Part shown: positions 11,580 to 24,838 of the stretch, piece by piece | How the letters are laid out: each line of letters begins with the position of its first letter | Position numbering within the stretch: position 1 is the stretch's first letter | From: Aplysia californica | Lineage: Eukaryota; Mollusca; Gastropoda; Aplysiida; Aplysiidae | Assembly (NCBI RefSeq): GCF_000002075.1 | Contig: NW_004797818.1 | Span: 268,198-332,197, forward strand | Direction of reading: 5' to 3' | Length of the DNA stretch: 64,000 nt | Translations under genes and position numbers: made by a program | The notes under the pieces: generated by a model | The model's database searches: none | The model's input: the letters and a program-made list of their open reading frames with translations, nothing else | What the model was told of the DNA's origin: nothing

Positions 11580-12936
11580 GGCTGGCTACTCACCGGTACT
11601 TCATGAAATTAGTTTGTACTGATTAGAAGAGGAGGGTGAGATCAGATGACAAAATAGAATGTAAGCATAAAGTCAGATGAATGATCACATGTTGGAGCGA
11701 CTTCTTAGTCTTGGCCTTAAAGTCCTTTAACTTGAGACTAGATTCTATAATGTGTATCATGCTACTGGGCCACAAGGCCCAGGTTCTTGTGTGCTTTATC
11801 AATTACAGTTGAACCTGCCTTAACAGAAACCTATAAAGTTACCTCTCTATAAAACGGAAACCTGCTCAACCTGGAAATGGAAAGAGAAATTCCTTCCCTT
11901 TCAAGGGTTTTAACCTGTCCAAGACAGAAAATGCTTTGCTGGCTCAAGAAGCCTAATTTGAAACAAACTCCCAAAATTTGGTTCCACGGACCCTAGTCTT
12001 TAAACCATGCTGTCTAGCGAAAGTGGAAGGAAGGGGTGCATTTTGGGGGCAATCGAGTCCTGAGCGATGTAGTTGGTCAGGGCGGTGTGGATGGGGGTGT
12101 GAAATCTCACCATTGCTTGTGAAAGTACTCAAGTAGCGCTCCAGCAAGGGAACTTTCTTGGGAGCCAGAGGTGTGAAATTAATCTAACCAATGCCTGTAG
12201 CCTGATTTTATCAGTGGAGCAAAAAAGTTCCTCAAATCATTGTAAGATAGATGCAGGTGAGGGTGGCATTGGTTGATTCTACTTATTACCCTGATGGGTG
12301 GGGCTAAGTGTGGGAACTAAGGAGACACTCCAGTGTTTTTATTTTTAGGTCAAACAATCTATGAGGTGCCAGCACTGGTGGCAGTGGATAAGTAAAACTG
12401 ACACATATCGGTACCTGGATCAGAGAGGCTAGGATAGCACTTGGGAGTTGTGAGGTTTTGACCAACGCTTGCTGACTGTACAGGTGATTTTTGGTCCCAC
12501 TGTGCATGGGCTCTTCCCCCAGAAAACTGAGGTTTAGGGAAGAAAATAAAAACCCTGAGTGACCTCGTTAGACCAAAACCTTGGCTAAAACGAAAAAATG
12601 TAGAGGCAGATTTCAGTTTAAAAGCAGACTTCATTCTATATTTTGTACAAAGATGTCTACAAGAGAGACATGGCGTAAACAAAGACATTGTTGAATAGAA
12701 ACTGGGGATAAGCAACAGAAGGTAACGGCAAGTCAAGACCAGTTACAAGATGACGCAGATAAACATGGCTGGGAAGGCTTTTGAAAAGACACAAGTTTAT
12801 GCAACAATGTGTTGAATATAACCATTTATTTTTATTCTTATTAATTTTGTTAACACACATTTCAAATGAATAACATTTTTTGTCATGTTATAGTTTTTAA
12901 CATGATCTACTTTTATTCTTCCTTTTTTTCTTTCAG
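11580..12936. other. SEPSECS upstream region, no gene seen
   Basis: No coding sequence was recognised. A Tigger-like end (CAGTTGAACCTGCC near 11810) is present without a visible partner end. The acceptor TTTCAG at 12931-12936 shows that SEPSECS has an upstream leader exon in this stretch, the gap or further left. Confidence 0.45.
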
Positions 12937-12953
12937 TTTTGAATCCACTCATC

Positions 12954-15900
12954 ATGAATCAAGAGGTGTTAGATTTATGCTGCAAGCTGGTTCCGGAAAA
13001 TTATGTCTTACAAGGTGCCCAAGCAAGGAATACTCATGAACACAAAATCAAACATTTGTTGCAACATGTGAGTTTGGAGTGCTATTTAGTACAAATCATC
13101 AAATGTACCTATCGTTTTGGGGTTTTTTTTGTCTCGGTGATATGGAAACTTTTGTTCATGACATCTGTTCTATTTTTTAAATTCTTTTTCACTTACTTTT
13201 CTTGAAGTTGTTTCAATGACAGAGAAGATACTTTGGTTTTGGTATAAATCTTGGATGGTTGTTTATTGTTGTAGAAACAGGTAACTATTTCTGATACCCT
13301 TGACATGAATGCGTCATATGGATTCAATATAAAAATTATTATTCATTTTCAGAGAAAAATTCCAGAGGATGGCTGGGACGATCAGACGATAGAGCTGTTT
13401 CTCCAAGAACTGGCGGTGATGGATAGCAACAACTTCCCCGGCAACTGCGGTGTTGGTGAAAGAGAGGCTCGGATTGCTTCACAGTTGGTGGCAAAGAGAC
13501 ATTACAGGTTGCGTTACCATATTTTGTGAAAGAGATTAGGATTTATCATCTGATATGTGATTGAAAATGTGACTGTGATATAATGTCAAAACAAGACGGT
13601 AAAAATCTTTGCTTAAATAAAAACTTCAAGAATTATAAAGAGAGCGTGCCTGCCTTTCTTTACACCCTTCACTGCAAAATTTAACTGGGGATGAAATATT
13701 GTTTATTGATAATATTCTGTTTGGAAATAATTCTATTGTGTCATTAAATCAAACAAATAAAAATGTGTGGTTAAAACTTCAACCCGTTTGATAAATGTTG
13801 GAAGTGGGTGGTTGGTGGATGCTCTTGTGTGGTCTGCTCCTTCTTTCCTATCAAACATCTATCATCCTTTAATCTCTCCTCCTTTTTTGTGTTCATTACT
13901 CTCTTGTAACACCTCTAATCTTCGGCACTTTTATATGGCCTTATTGTGTTGCAAGTGCCATAAAAACTTTTAACAAACAAAACAAATGTTGGAAGTCTGA
14001 AGCTTATTTGCATAAGTAAACCAGCATGCTTATAATTGGTGTCCCTTTCTTTGATTAGCTCAGTCTCTTTCAATGCCTTTCTTTTTTCCAGGTAAAGTAA
14101 AAATTTATTAGATTTTTAATAAGTGTGATTTGTTCAGAGGGCTCAGTGTTGCACAATTTGTAATAGGTTCCCATTTTGTTTTCTTTCTAGACTGGGCCAT
14201 GGCATTGGACGTTCAGGTGATATAACTGCTGTGCAGCCCAAAGCAGCTGGCTCCAGTGTTCTCATGAAACTTACCAACAGCTTGGTTTTGGATGCCATTA
14301 AATTGAGTGGTATGAGTTTTTTTCCTGTAAGATAAGAAATTTTGGTTTTGACATAGTTGTTATTACCTGCTCATTCCCCCTTTACCTTGGGATTGGAAAA
14401 GTAGTGGATTTTTGTAAAGAATAAGAAAACAGACATGAAACTATGTCGACAAAATATAGCTGGTGCAGATTGAATTTCCAGTCTTCAGGGACTGTCCAAT
14501 CACCTTTGCATGATATGGTCATCTGTAGGCAGTCAGCCTGCCTTTCATTCTTTGAAATTCTAATTGGTGAATCGAATTCTAGTATTTTTATAATATTGCC
14601 TCTGAAAACACACTTACTAATACCTAGAGGTCACGTAAGTTCATTCCAAAGTAAGGGGAAATCATTTTACCAACTGTGGGTCTAACCATAAGTCATCCGG
14701 ATTTTGTGTTCGATTTAGCTAAGATCCCATTTGCATAAGATCCCCTGTTTTTCCTTATTCCCAAGCACTGGGATCTTAGATGGATACTACAGCATTTGAC
14801 ACCAGGGTTCTGACATCTTTTTGACATCTCAGCCATCTGATTGCCAGTGGATGACAAAGTTGTACAGCCTAAGTCACATAATTAAGGACCAGATGATCCT
14901 GAAGAGATGACTGCTAATGACTTCAGTTAAAATACTTCTCTGCACATGTCCTTGCTTGTGCTGACTTTAAATTTTTCATCTGAAAATAAACATATTTTTA
15001 TATTTGCTGCTGTGACATTTGTACTTGGTTTTGTTGAAGCAAAGTGGATCTAAAATCAACAGAAGGAGCTTTTACATTTTCATTTTTGTCATCTAAATGT
15101 TCTTTCATAAAATATGTTGTGACACACAGCATCTTAAATAAAACAGGACAAAAAACTTACATACCGGCATTGTGATGGTGAATGTTTGATTTTGTGTTCC
15201 CAGGCATCCAGTCAACCAGCTCGTGTTTTGTGGTTCCCATGGCAACAGGAATGGCCCTTGTTTTGTGTATGCTAACATTAAAGCAAAGGAGACCTAAGGC
15301 CAAGTATGTTTTGTGGCCTCGGATTGATCAGAAGTCTTGCTTTAAGTCGATCGTAACGGCTGGTAAGTAATTGTCTCTTTCATTATTCTTTCATGTGGCG
15401 GAGGGGTCAGTGCGCTCGTCTCTGAAGACAAATTTTTTTCACCTCTCATCCCTGCCTGCCCAGCAGTAATGAATGGGTACCTGAATTCGGAGTTGGGGAA
15501 GTAAAGACGGCGTGGAAAGGAACTGGCCATCCTACTACAATATGTCAAAGGCCCAGGAAGTTGTCTCATCGGATACGGGAACAACTGTACTGTACTCTCA
15601 CTACTTTGTGATATTGCTCAGCACTTAACGAATTTATTGTTAATAGTTACAAATTCTAGCATTTAGCCCCTTTCGGTTCACCTGTTTGGTTATTTTGCAA
15701 GTTTGAGAGGTACCCTTAGAGACCCACCCAAGATTCTGTTTCCATTTTCCGTGATTATTTTGTACTTGTACTTTCGTGAAGCTGTAATACAGAAAATTCC
15801 AGCAGATGGAAGTTCACTCATTCTTCAGTTGTTTGTGACTTGCGGCTAAATGCCCAGTCACCAGGAGTATTGTAACGTGGTTACTTGATACATTGATCTG

Positions 15901-18900
15901 GTCTGCTCTTTTTTTCATGAATCCTTTTGTCTCTATCTGCTTTCTGACACTTAAACACTAATAGATATTGATAAAACTGGAACATCCATTGAATCTGATT
16001 ACTCTTGGTTAACAATCAGTGTGTGGTTCCATGTGTCATTATTGTGAATTGTTCTTTCCAGAAATTTCCTGAATTTTGTAAATTAAAATCGTAAGCGTGG
16101 ACACATGTTTGTAAGTTTATGCTGGTGAATACTGATACGTACGACATATTCCTGTCAATGGGGATTTAGGTCTTGATTTATAACACGAATGCATGATTAT
16201 CTTTATTAGTACTCTCAAAATTTCTGAATAAGAAGTTGCGTTTGTTTTTGTTGTGGACAGCACATGGGCGCCTGCATAAATGTAATCTTTTAATATTTAG
16301 TTTTGGAGGTAAGAACAATGGATTGACTCTCATTCTTATTTGATTGTATAATTGACATCATTGAAAGTTAACTTCATATTTATTTCCTCACCATAGGATT
16401 TGAGCCTGTGATTATAGAGAACTGCCTTGAGGGAGATGAACTGAGAACAGATGTAGCAACCATCAAACAAAAGATCGAAGATCTCGGGGCCGACAATGTT
16501 TTGTGTGTTATGACCACAACCAGCTGCTTCACCCCAAGAGTGCCCGACAGGTAACACGTTCTGTGTTCAATTGTGCTGTCTTGGGCTCTTTTCCTTTCTT
16601 TTTTTTTCAAACCTCTATGGGAATTATCATTATCTATTGAAAAACTGTCATTGTCTGTCTGCTTTTCCACTATAATGACTAAATTTTTTCTTTAAATGTC
16701 GTGTTTCTAATACATGTATGTTTAGAAATTATAGATAATGTACACAGGAGTAAGTTCTAATACTATTGGTTGCAGCAATAATAATACTAGCATTTAATTT
16801 ATGAAATATGTTTCTTATTCTGGGCTAAATTTGTCGAACTTCAATGGCTTGAACCTGAATTGTAACTAGCAGAAGCTTTTCTACACAGCTTTTGTAATGT
16901 ATATGTATGGAAATCTGATCTAGTCTACGCCACAATTTAGGGATGATAAGGGGCCTTGGCATAAAAGGTGGTTTTAAAACAATAATAACTTTTTTGTTTC
17001 TTCAGATTGGAAGAGGTAGGAAAACTGTGCAAACAACAGGAGGTTCCTCATGTCATCAATAATGCTTACGGAGTACAGTCGTCTAAGTGCACACATTTGA
17101 TTCAACAAGCTGCTCGGGTCGGGAGGGTCGATGCTTTTGTTCAAAGCACAGACAAAAACTTCATGGTTCCTGTTGGTGGAGCTATTATTGCTGGTTTTGA
17201 CAAGAAGTTTATTGAGGAAATTGGAAAGTCGTATCCAGGTAACGGTCAAAGAGTGATTGTCACATCAGTCAAGCCTGCCTAAAGCAGATTTGTTTTAATG
17301 TTTATCGTGGTTTGTTTTAATGTTTATCGTGGTTTGTTTTAATGTTTATCGTGGTTTGTTTTAATGTTTATCGTGGTTTACTCCTACCTTTTCGTGGAGA
17401 GTAACATAAAAATAGAACTGGAATTTTTGTTTTATTTTATGTGAGTTTGACATTATCCACTTATTTGTACCAATGTAGTGGACATTACCTTGTCAGCTCA
17501 TATGACAAGGCAGAAATGGGACTCTGACATGTTAATATAGAGAACTTTATATTGAAAGGTTAAGGTAGAAAAGGACAAATTTTGAATGTTTCCGAGACTC
17601 ATCGTTCGTTAATTACAGTATGTCTGATCACTGTGAGTGGTCCATCTGATAGAAAACTCTTCTCTTAGTATCCAGGTGCTTCTTCTTGCTTAGTACTGGT
17701 CTCTGAATGGTAACTCTTTCTAATTTCAATAGAGAAAGGATTGGGACTTAATCATGAGTTGTTCTCTACTGTAGTTTGGCTGAGAGACTGCTCGTCAATA
17801 TCAGCTTTTTCCTGATCTCTGAGCTCCAGTATATTATGAGGTACCTAGCATATAGTGACGTCAATTGCCTAGTGGTTAGGCTTTCAGACTCTCAACCGCA
17901 AGATCATGGGTTCAAATTCAGTCAGGGACTGGATGTTGTACCCATGGGAAAAGCACTTTATATGAATTTTCCTCACTTCACCTAGGTAGGAATGGGTACC
18001 CAGCTATAGGCAGCGAAAGATCTTGTCAGTTTGTTAGTGTTATTGTAGTGCCTGCAATCTGTAGCTTGCACTGTATGGTTCCTGGGAAGCTGAGAATACT
18101 TCTGTGTGATTAAAGGCCCGCTGGAGTAATAATGGTTGTAAAGCGCTTAGAGCATGCTGTAGAGCGTGATATGCGCTATATGATAAGTGCAACTGTTATC
18201 ATAATTATTATCTTCCTTCATGTACTTTCAGGTAGAGCATCGGCAACGCCATCTCTAGACCTGCTCATCACTCTGCTGTCCTTGGGGTCAAGTGGATACA
18301 AGAAACTGCTCGATGAACGCAAGCAAATGTTCTCATATTTGTCGTCATCGCTGTCAGAATGTGCAGCTAGACATGGTGAACGTACTTTACAAACAAAGAA
18401 CAACCCAATCTCATTAGGTGAGTTTGTCTTGTTGAAGACATCAGAGTCTTGGATCAGTAAATAAATATACAAGTTGCTTGGCATAAAAATGCTTTCAGCC
18501 AACTATTGCCTTTCGTGACAGGGATCCTTTCTAAAACATACGTTTTTTTTTTTTTACAGTCGTTCATTTGTAATATTGCAAAGTTGGTTTTTGTTGTCAC
18601 ATTCTCATCCCTGGTGAGTTGAGCCTGTCAAATTGGAAGCTTTCTTTAACAGTTTCTGTAGAACCCTTTGTGTAATGTAAGAGCCTTGTTGCCATCATGT
18701 ATCATTTTGAGTGGTTTTAGTTAAGAAATGACAAGACCACTCTAAGTTATTGTACCGGCTATCTTTACAAACCCTTGGACAGTTATAGTGGGTGTATGGT
18801 GTAGTTTGCTCCCTCTTTCATGTCAATCATGTACTGTCCTTATCTGTCCTCCTTTTTTTTTTTTTTAATGTTACTCTCAAGTAACACCGCTGATCTTCAG

Positions 18901-18977
18901 CACTTAAGATAAGATAAGATAAGATACATCTTTATTGTCCAGATCCTGGCACATTGGTTTGGTGTTCCACCACGAGT

Positions 18978-19019
<42 letters not shown>

Positions 19020-20283
19020 ACAACGTGCACACACATGCACACACAAGTAGGCTTACAATCACATGCATAATATAAATGAGCAGCAATATAAACAATAATA
19101 ACCGTAAGCTAGATACACACTCAATGTTATTTTAATGCATGCCCTAAGGTCGTAAGTACAGTAAACACTTATGTGAACTATTAGAGTTGTGAGTGCTGTA
19201 AAACTCTTCATAAAATAAAATGAACAATTATAGTACTGTGTGTCCCTCATGCAGGAATCACCTTAAGTCTTGAAGACGACCCCACAGGAGTGAAGGCCAC
19301 ACAGATTGGTTCCATGCTCTTCACAAGATTTGTCTCTGGGACGCGGTGAGTGCTCAGTGAGCTCCAGAGAAACGGGTTAGAAAAGTTCTACTTAATCTTC
19401 TTGACTGGTCTGCATGGCTCTTATATTTCACTGTTGTCAGTGTCTGCCAATTCCATTGTGATGGGTGGTTTGTCTGTGCTGTGGTGTGGTTTGCTCCTTC
19501 TTTCCTATCGAACATCTATCGTCTTTATCTCTCCTCCTTTTTTTGCTTTTGTTACTCTATTGTAACACTTCTAATCTTCGGCACTTATATATGACCTTAT
19601 TGTGTTGCAAGTGCCATAAAACTCTTACTAAAACTAAACTTCACGTTTGAAAAATAGCAAAGAAGAGAATTGACATTAGATGATTTGAACAGCACTTATT
19701 ATGTATATATATATAATTTGACTTAGGCAGACGAAGCAAGCAAGTGGAAAAGCTTATCTTAAACTTTTAGGGCTTTAAACCAATGCCTTTTAGAACTGAA
19801 CAAAACTAGTTGTTGTTGTCCTGTTCCAAGTTCTTCTCAGTCTTCTCTTCCTCGCTGTCCTTTTACTACCCTGCCTTCCACGCTTCCAGGATTATTTTGC
19901 TAAGGCGGCAAAGGAGTCACATCTTTTCCTGACTTGTCTACAGTTTCTTACCATGTCTTTATCTCCTCCCCCCCCTCCCCCCAAACCTTTGAATTATGGA
20001 GAAAATTTGTGTATCCATATCCTTTTATTTTAAGATTTCTCATTATCTCACCTGCAGAGTTGTTGCACCTGGTAAAGACAATCGAGTGAGTGGATACCAT
20101 TTCAAGAACTTTGGCGCCCACTACGACAACTACCCGTGTGCTTACCTCACTGCTGCAGGGGCCATTGGAATGACTAAATCAGACGTGGACTTGTTCATCA
20201 CACGCTTGGATAAAGTCTTATCTAAGTATAAGACCACACCCTCCGAAGAAGTACCCGCTGGAACTGAAGAAAAAGATCCTTAA
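12954..20283 (+). CDS. SEPSECS: O-phosphoseryl-tRNA(Sec) selenium transferase (Sep-tRNA:Sec-tRNA synthase), complete
   Basis: This PLP enzyme converts phosphoseryl-tRNA(Sec) to selenocysteinyl-tRNA(Sec), the last step of selenocysteine synthesis in eukaryotes. Nine coding exons: 12954-13067, 13353-13507, 14191-14309, 15204-15362, 16397-16550, 17006-17238, 18232-18417, 19255-19345 and 20058-20283. All junctions are GT-AG with matching phase and give 478 aa (human 501). Seen motifs: [78 protein letters not shown] and NYPCAYL. The PLP-binding lysine of DKNF falls at residue 284, the same number as in human. The ATG chosen gives [10 protein letters not shown], aligning with human MNRESFALCE; an upstream leader exon is implied by the acceptor 17 nt before it. 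The C-terminus is shorter than human. The gene diverges from PTS and converges on MRPS26. Confidence 0.97.
13796..13975 (+). mobile_element. SINE family C, plus copy
   Basis: It carries GGTCTGCTCCTTCTTTCC, ACTCTCTTGTAACACCTCTA and tail B (TTATTGTGTTGCAAGTGCCA, then TAAAA). It lies in SEPSECS intron 2. Confidence 0.85.
17289..17379 (+). repeat. 22-bp tandem repeat, 4 copies
   Basis: Four near-identical copies of TTTGTTTTAATGTTTATCGT plus GG, starting about 50 bp into SEPSECS intron 6. Confidence 0.95.
17854..18212 (+). mobile_element. SINE family A inserted just before SEPSECS exon 7
   Basis: The A box region reads TTGCCTAGTGGTTAGGC and the B box GGGTTCAAATTC. The core AAAGCACTTTATATGAATTT and tail TAAAGCGCTTAGAGCATGCT follow. 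The element ends about 20 nt before the exon 7 acceptor (AG at 18230-18231). Confidence 0.9.
18785..18905 (+). mobile_element. SINE family C, partial copy
   Basis: It has TAGTTTGCTCCCTCTTTC, a T tract, ACTCTCAAGTAACACCGCTG and CTTCAGCACTTA. It is cut off before tail B. It lies in SEPSECS intron 7. Confidence 0.7.
18981..19018 (+). repeat. (CA)n microsatellite
   Basis: About 18 CA units in SEPSECS intron 7. It is flanked on the left by a short GATAA repeat (18906-18925). Confidence 0.9.
19458..19640 (+). mobile_element. SINE family C, plus copy
   Basis: GGTTTGCTCCTTCTTTCCTA, CATCTATCGTCTTTATCTCT and tail B with CTCTTACTAAAACTAAAC. It lies in SEPSECS intron 8. Confidence 0.88.
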
Positions 20284-21763
20284 AAAATCTAGCAGCTTTA
20301 TCTGATTCAATTTAGTGCCATCATACAGTATTTGCCACAGACCATTCTTGTCCACTATCAGATACCATTTCAGGTCCACAAAAACCCATGTTCATTTTTT
20401 CGATTTTGACTTCTTTTTAACAGACTTGCCTGAGAACAAAGATAGCATCTGTGCATCACCTGCCTTTGCTAATCCAAACTACGCATTTGTGCATCCCTTG
20501 CCTTTGCCAGTCCAAACTAAGCTTGACTTTTGTTCTTCAGTGCTCTTACCTTCTGTTCAAGCTTTGTGGTATATTACTGTTTCTCTTGTATGGCTCAGAA
20601 GTGGAAAATGAAATAGTTCTTTTGGTTTAGGTTTTCCTTCCTTTTGTTTCTTGCTGGTGCTGGCAGAACCTTCTGTATCTCCATACTTCATTCTTTGTAC
20701 AGCTCGACTTGTCTGTGACCCTTTGAGAAACTTATACTGCTCAGCACTCTGATACGGGACATATAACTTTTTTACCTCTTTTTTATCTTTTCCGATCAAA
20801 GTTTTATTTATACAGTTGACTAACTGTAGATAGTTGAATGAGCTTTTCTTGTAAGTATAATAGATGCATTCTTATAACAAAAGAATGCATTGCTGTTGTG
20901 ATTGAGCCAGGCTTCAGTTTTCACCTCGTGGTGTCTGATCTAAGTGTGTGCTCTCAGTCTCTGTGTCTGCTGTTGGGGGAATGAGAGCTGCTCTGCTGTC
21001 GTTAACAGTGGAACATATCTTGGTTCACTTGTCATGTCTGTTTGTCAACGTTACGGGTAATCACTTAAGGCAAAAGGACAAACCAGGGAATCTATGATCA
21101 AGTTCTGTTGAGGAAACAGAGCTGTGTTTGTTGATCTACTCTCTTTTTAGCAATGTAGCAACAGGGTGGGGAGGAAGTGAGCTGTATTTTTTAACATGTG
21201 TTTTCCATTTCTGATGCTAATGGCTGATACACTTGTACTGATGTACCTTAAAATCTTAAAATGTTTTGTCGTGAAATGAAGGCAACCAGAATGAAGTCAC
21301 ATACCTGAGATTTTCAAAGATTGTCTGTCGTTTCTCTGATGTTGTTAAAATTACAAACTGGAAGGTGGGGTTACTGTGAGCAGGTTTTTACCTTTCAAAT
21401 TGATAGGCCCTACTTAACTATTCGGAAACTAAAGCAAAGCAAGGATTTACACTTGGTACTCAAATATACTTTTGAAAAAAATGGAACCCAGTTCTCCTAA
21501 GCTTTATTGGTGTCAAAGTTAAGATTTCTTGTGTGGCCTTTTGGCTACCTATTTGAGTTTCATCTTATTTGATAAATGTGTATGAATATGAAGGAATCAT
21601 TTAGTTCTGCCTAAAAAAAGAAAAGTTTTATTTCATTTTGTTGAAACTAAAATTTGTAGAGATATAAATTTATGTTTTTATTTGTTGGTTTGTCTCAGCT
21701 TTGGTATCTGACTTTAGTTATAACTTTTTTCTGAAACTGAAATGGAAGATAACTCTTTTATTG

Positions 21764-22122
21764 TGGCGTCGGTGGCCTAGTGGTTAGGCTACCGGACTTG
21801 TAATCGTGAGGTTGCGGGTTCGGGGGTTCAAGCCGAGGGCCCGACGTTGTGTCCTTGGGAAAGGCACTTTACACGAATTTTCCCCACTTCACCCAGGCGA
21901 AAATGGGTACCCAGCTATAGACAGTGAAAGATCTTGTCAGTTTGTTAGTGTTTGAGCGCTTAACCAGCTGCTTGCACTGTATGCTTCCCGGGAAGCTGAG
22001 AATGTTTCTGAGTGTTCTATAGTCTGCTGGGGTAACTATATAGTGTAAAGCACATAGAGCTTGCTTTCAAGTGGGGACATGCGCTATACAAATGCTATTT
22101 ACTTTTACTATTATTATTATTC
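21764..22122 (+). mobile_element. SINE family A, well preserved copy
   Basis: Head TGGCGTCGGTGGCCTAGTGG contains a good A box. The B-box region is GCGGGTTCGGGGGTTCAAGC. Then come the core CCTTGGGAAAGGCACTTTAC, AAAGATCTTGTCAGTTTGTT and a LINE-like tail ending in (TTA)n. Length is about 355 bp. Confidence 0.92.
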
Positions 22123-22769
22123 CAAAAACTAGAAATTTGTCAAATCTGAGACAAAGCAGTCTGTACTGCAAATATTTGATAAATGTAACCTATTTTACCT
22201 TACTAATCGGTATCTACCACTGTGGGTCAAGGTGATTCAGCATCGTTGGCCATTAACACTGCCATTACTCATCATTACTGCCAATACTGTCTTCATAAAA
22301 CATACACATTTGCAATGCTGGAAGACATCACATACTTAATCTGCGCTCACCACATGCATCCACATCCAAAACTAAGTAGGGTCTAAGAAAAAAAACCCTT
22401 ATTTTTGTCACAGATGAATTATTGTAAGTTGATTGATCCGATTTTGTAACTGATAACTCTCTACACTGGTATTTGCATCATCTATACATATTATATTTGT
22501 GAAAATTCGTCACTTTCATCGCCTAGAACTTGCGAACCACTTAATTTTCAAATTTGACAAAATTAATGGTGGTTCAGAATCATTTAAAGAGTGCTCAGTT
22601 TCATTGAGGAGCCTGAAGTCACTGTAGTTTAATTTTCAGTTTTTCTTTAGTTTCGTTTAGATCTAATCTTGGGAAAGTCCATCTTCTAAGATGCCATTGT
22701 AAACAAGTGAGGTTTCCGTTCACTAGCCATGCCCACTGTTCCACACTCTTTTCTCTCAAGATTTATTGC

Positions 22770-22867
22770 TTCATTCCTGTAGAGTGTAAATATAGTAGGC
22801 CAATGACTTTCAGTTGATGTTAACGCACCGATCATTCCTTTCATGGAAAGGGGGCCCAGTTAGTTAC
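22770..22867 (+). repeat. Interspersed repeat, pair of 8371-8468
   Basis: It shares GCACCGATCATTCCTTTCAT and AGTGTAAATAT with the minus copy at 8371-8468. The family is unknown. Confidence 0.75.
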
Positions 22868-23623
22868 ATATTTTGGAATTTCCGGCCTTAAGTTGCTTTC
22901 CTCGTTTCATGGGGCTAATCTTCATCTTCACAAGTGTCAGCATTTTCCCCTTGCCATAATGTCATGTACACTGGCAGCTGTCACCCTCACTCTCAGCGTG
23001 CCCCATTTTGGACACTAGCACTGTCTCTTGCACCCTGTCTCGTTTTCTACTTTGTTCTAGATGGTGGACTGTCCGGTGGTGCACTCTGACATACTTTTAG
23101 TTCCCCATGTCATGTGGCTTCTGTTGCTGTCCTGCCTCTTAATATTGTGTTGCGAAGAAGCATAGAATTAAAACAAAAATCCCACATACACAGTTAAAAA
23201 TATCCATTATTAAAAGAAACAAGATCAGAGCATAATTTTAAAATGTCATCCCAACTCCCCCCATGACTCTTGTTTTGTAATTTCTCTCTTGAATGGGTGT
23301 TGCTGTACACTATAAATGTACATGACATGTGTTCATGTTTCAGTTTGTGATTTACATTCCACTTTCAGAACCTGGTGGAAAAAAAGATGCATAGCTATTT
23401 TTGAAATTATTTGAGTGGTGTTTAATTCTGTGTGTAAGTTTGACTCCTTTTATCATGTTTTGTCTGTATAGTAAACAGATCTCTTACTTAAAATACATGT
23501 TTCTATTTTTCACTAACAATGTTGAAGCTTGTGAATTTACACTACTGTCTGTGTTAATACAGTTTTGATATTGCATTCTACCCGTTCTTGCTTTTCTTTT
23601 TTTACAAGACAATAATCTCTGCC

Positions 23624-23803
23624 TTTGGGTGGTTGGGGGTGTTTTGGTGTGGTTTGCTTCTTCTTTCCTAACAAACATCTATCGTCTTTATCTCCCCTCC
23701 TTTTTTTTTGTGTTTGTTACTCTCTTGTAACCCCTCTAATCTTCGACACTATATATGACCTTATTCTGTTGCAAGTGCCGTAAAATTCTTACTAAAACAA
23801 TCA
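23624..23803 (+). mobile_element. SINE family C, plus copy
   Basis: GGTTTGCTTCTTCTTTCCTA, a T tract, ACTCTCTTGTAACCCCTCTA and tail B TTATTCTGTTGCAAGTGCCG. Confidence 0.88.
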
Positions 23804-24781
23804 ATCTGTGCCTAATAATTGTGTGTCACTTGCACTCTGCCCCATCACGTACTCTGATCTAGTTGCTTGTTTCATCCTGTTGTTTTATTGTTGTAGTAGA
23901 ACCTGCTCAATATACAGTCGCACTTGACTTGTGATAAGACAGACTAACACCAGCAGAGCATATTTTACAGGGAAAATTTAAAAAAACGCATTTTGTTTCA
24001 TCACACAACAGCAACCCAGTGGCCGTAGAGTTGTTTACCTTTATTTTCAATGGTTTAGGAGCAATTCTAGTTAAAGTTCAGACCTGGCTTTGACCCTCCA
24101 TGTGAAATTATGAATAATTTGCCATCAATTCTTCAAATAAATAAAAAATTGATATTCTATGGATCTGCAGTCTTATCACAAGGGAAATGATATAGGACAT
24201 TTTTATTGGCACTTCCCTAGATTTTCCCAAATGTTGCTGTCACACTGTCACTTCTCCTTATTTAGGAAAATACACGTAGATCTAATTACTCTTATGATGA
24301 CCTCCTTTGGATAAATTTTTACAAACAAAGCAAGAGAAAGTTGCAAGAGTGTGACATGAGAAGAGAAAAATGCTTGGTTGTAGATTGTCAAAAGAGATAT
24401 GTTGGTACATGTACAATGTACCCATCGACGGTGGACAGGAATGGTACTAGACATAATGGTACATGCAGGTCTGATGCCAAATATCTTGTTTTCTAGAATA
24501 ACCCTGATGAGAAATGCTTTACACGAGTGCCTACAAGTACAAGTCTAAAACTGCAAGTTTTCCCTCATTGTTTTGCAAAACTATGAGTGCTTGAGAAACG
24601 AGCTTGCCTTTAGACAGGCTAATTTACAGCAAAGAATTTGTTTTACAGCTTGCATTAATGTAGTGTAGAGACTACAGTAATCTGCCAGCAACCCAGAGTC
24701 CTTTGGCTTGTCTGTTACATTATATAGTTTATACGACTTGTACTATAATCAAGCACAGGTGATCACTCAGTAAACATATTT

Positions 24782-24838
24782 CTGTTGACGTAAAAGTCAT
24801 GGGTTCGAATCCCGTCAGCAGCTTGATTTTTATTATTA
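24782..24838 (+). repeat. tRNA-like B-box remnant
   Basis: GTCATGGGTTCGAATCCCGT is a clean TPsiC arm/B box followed by (TTAT)n, but no acceptor or D arm pairs with it. It is probably a truncated SINE, not a tRNA gene. Confidence 0.55.

Noticed and set aside
10889-11593. Open frame of 234 codons
   Set aside because: It is almost entirely N.
11805-11960. Tigger-like element start (CAGTTGAACCTGCC)
   Set aside because: No matching inverted end or TA pair was found, so only one end can be suspected.
24782-24838. tRNA gene
   Set aside because: Only the B box/TPsiC arm is present; no acceptor stem or anticodon arm pairs.
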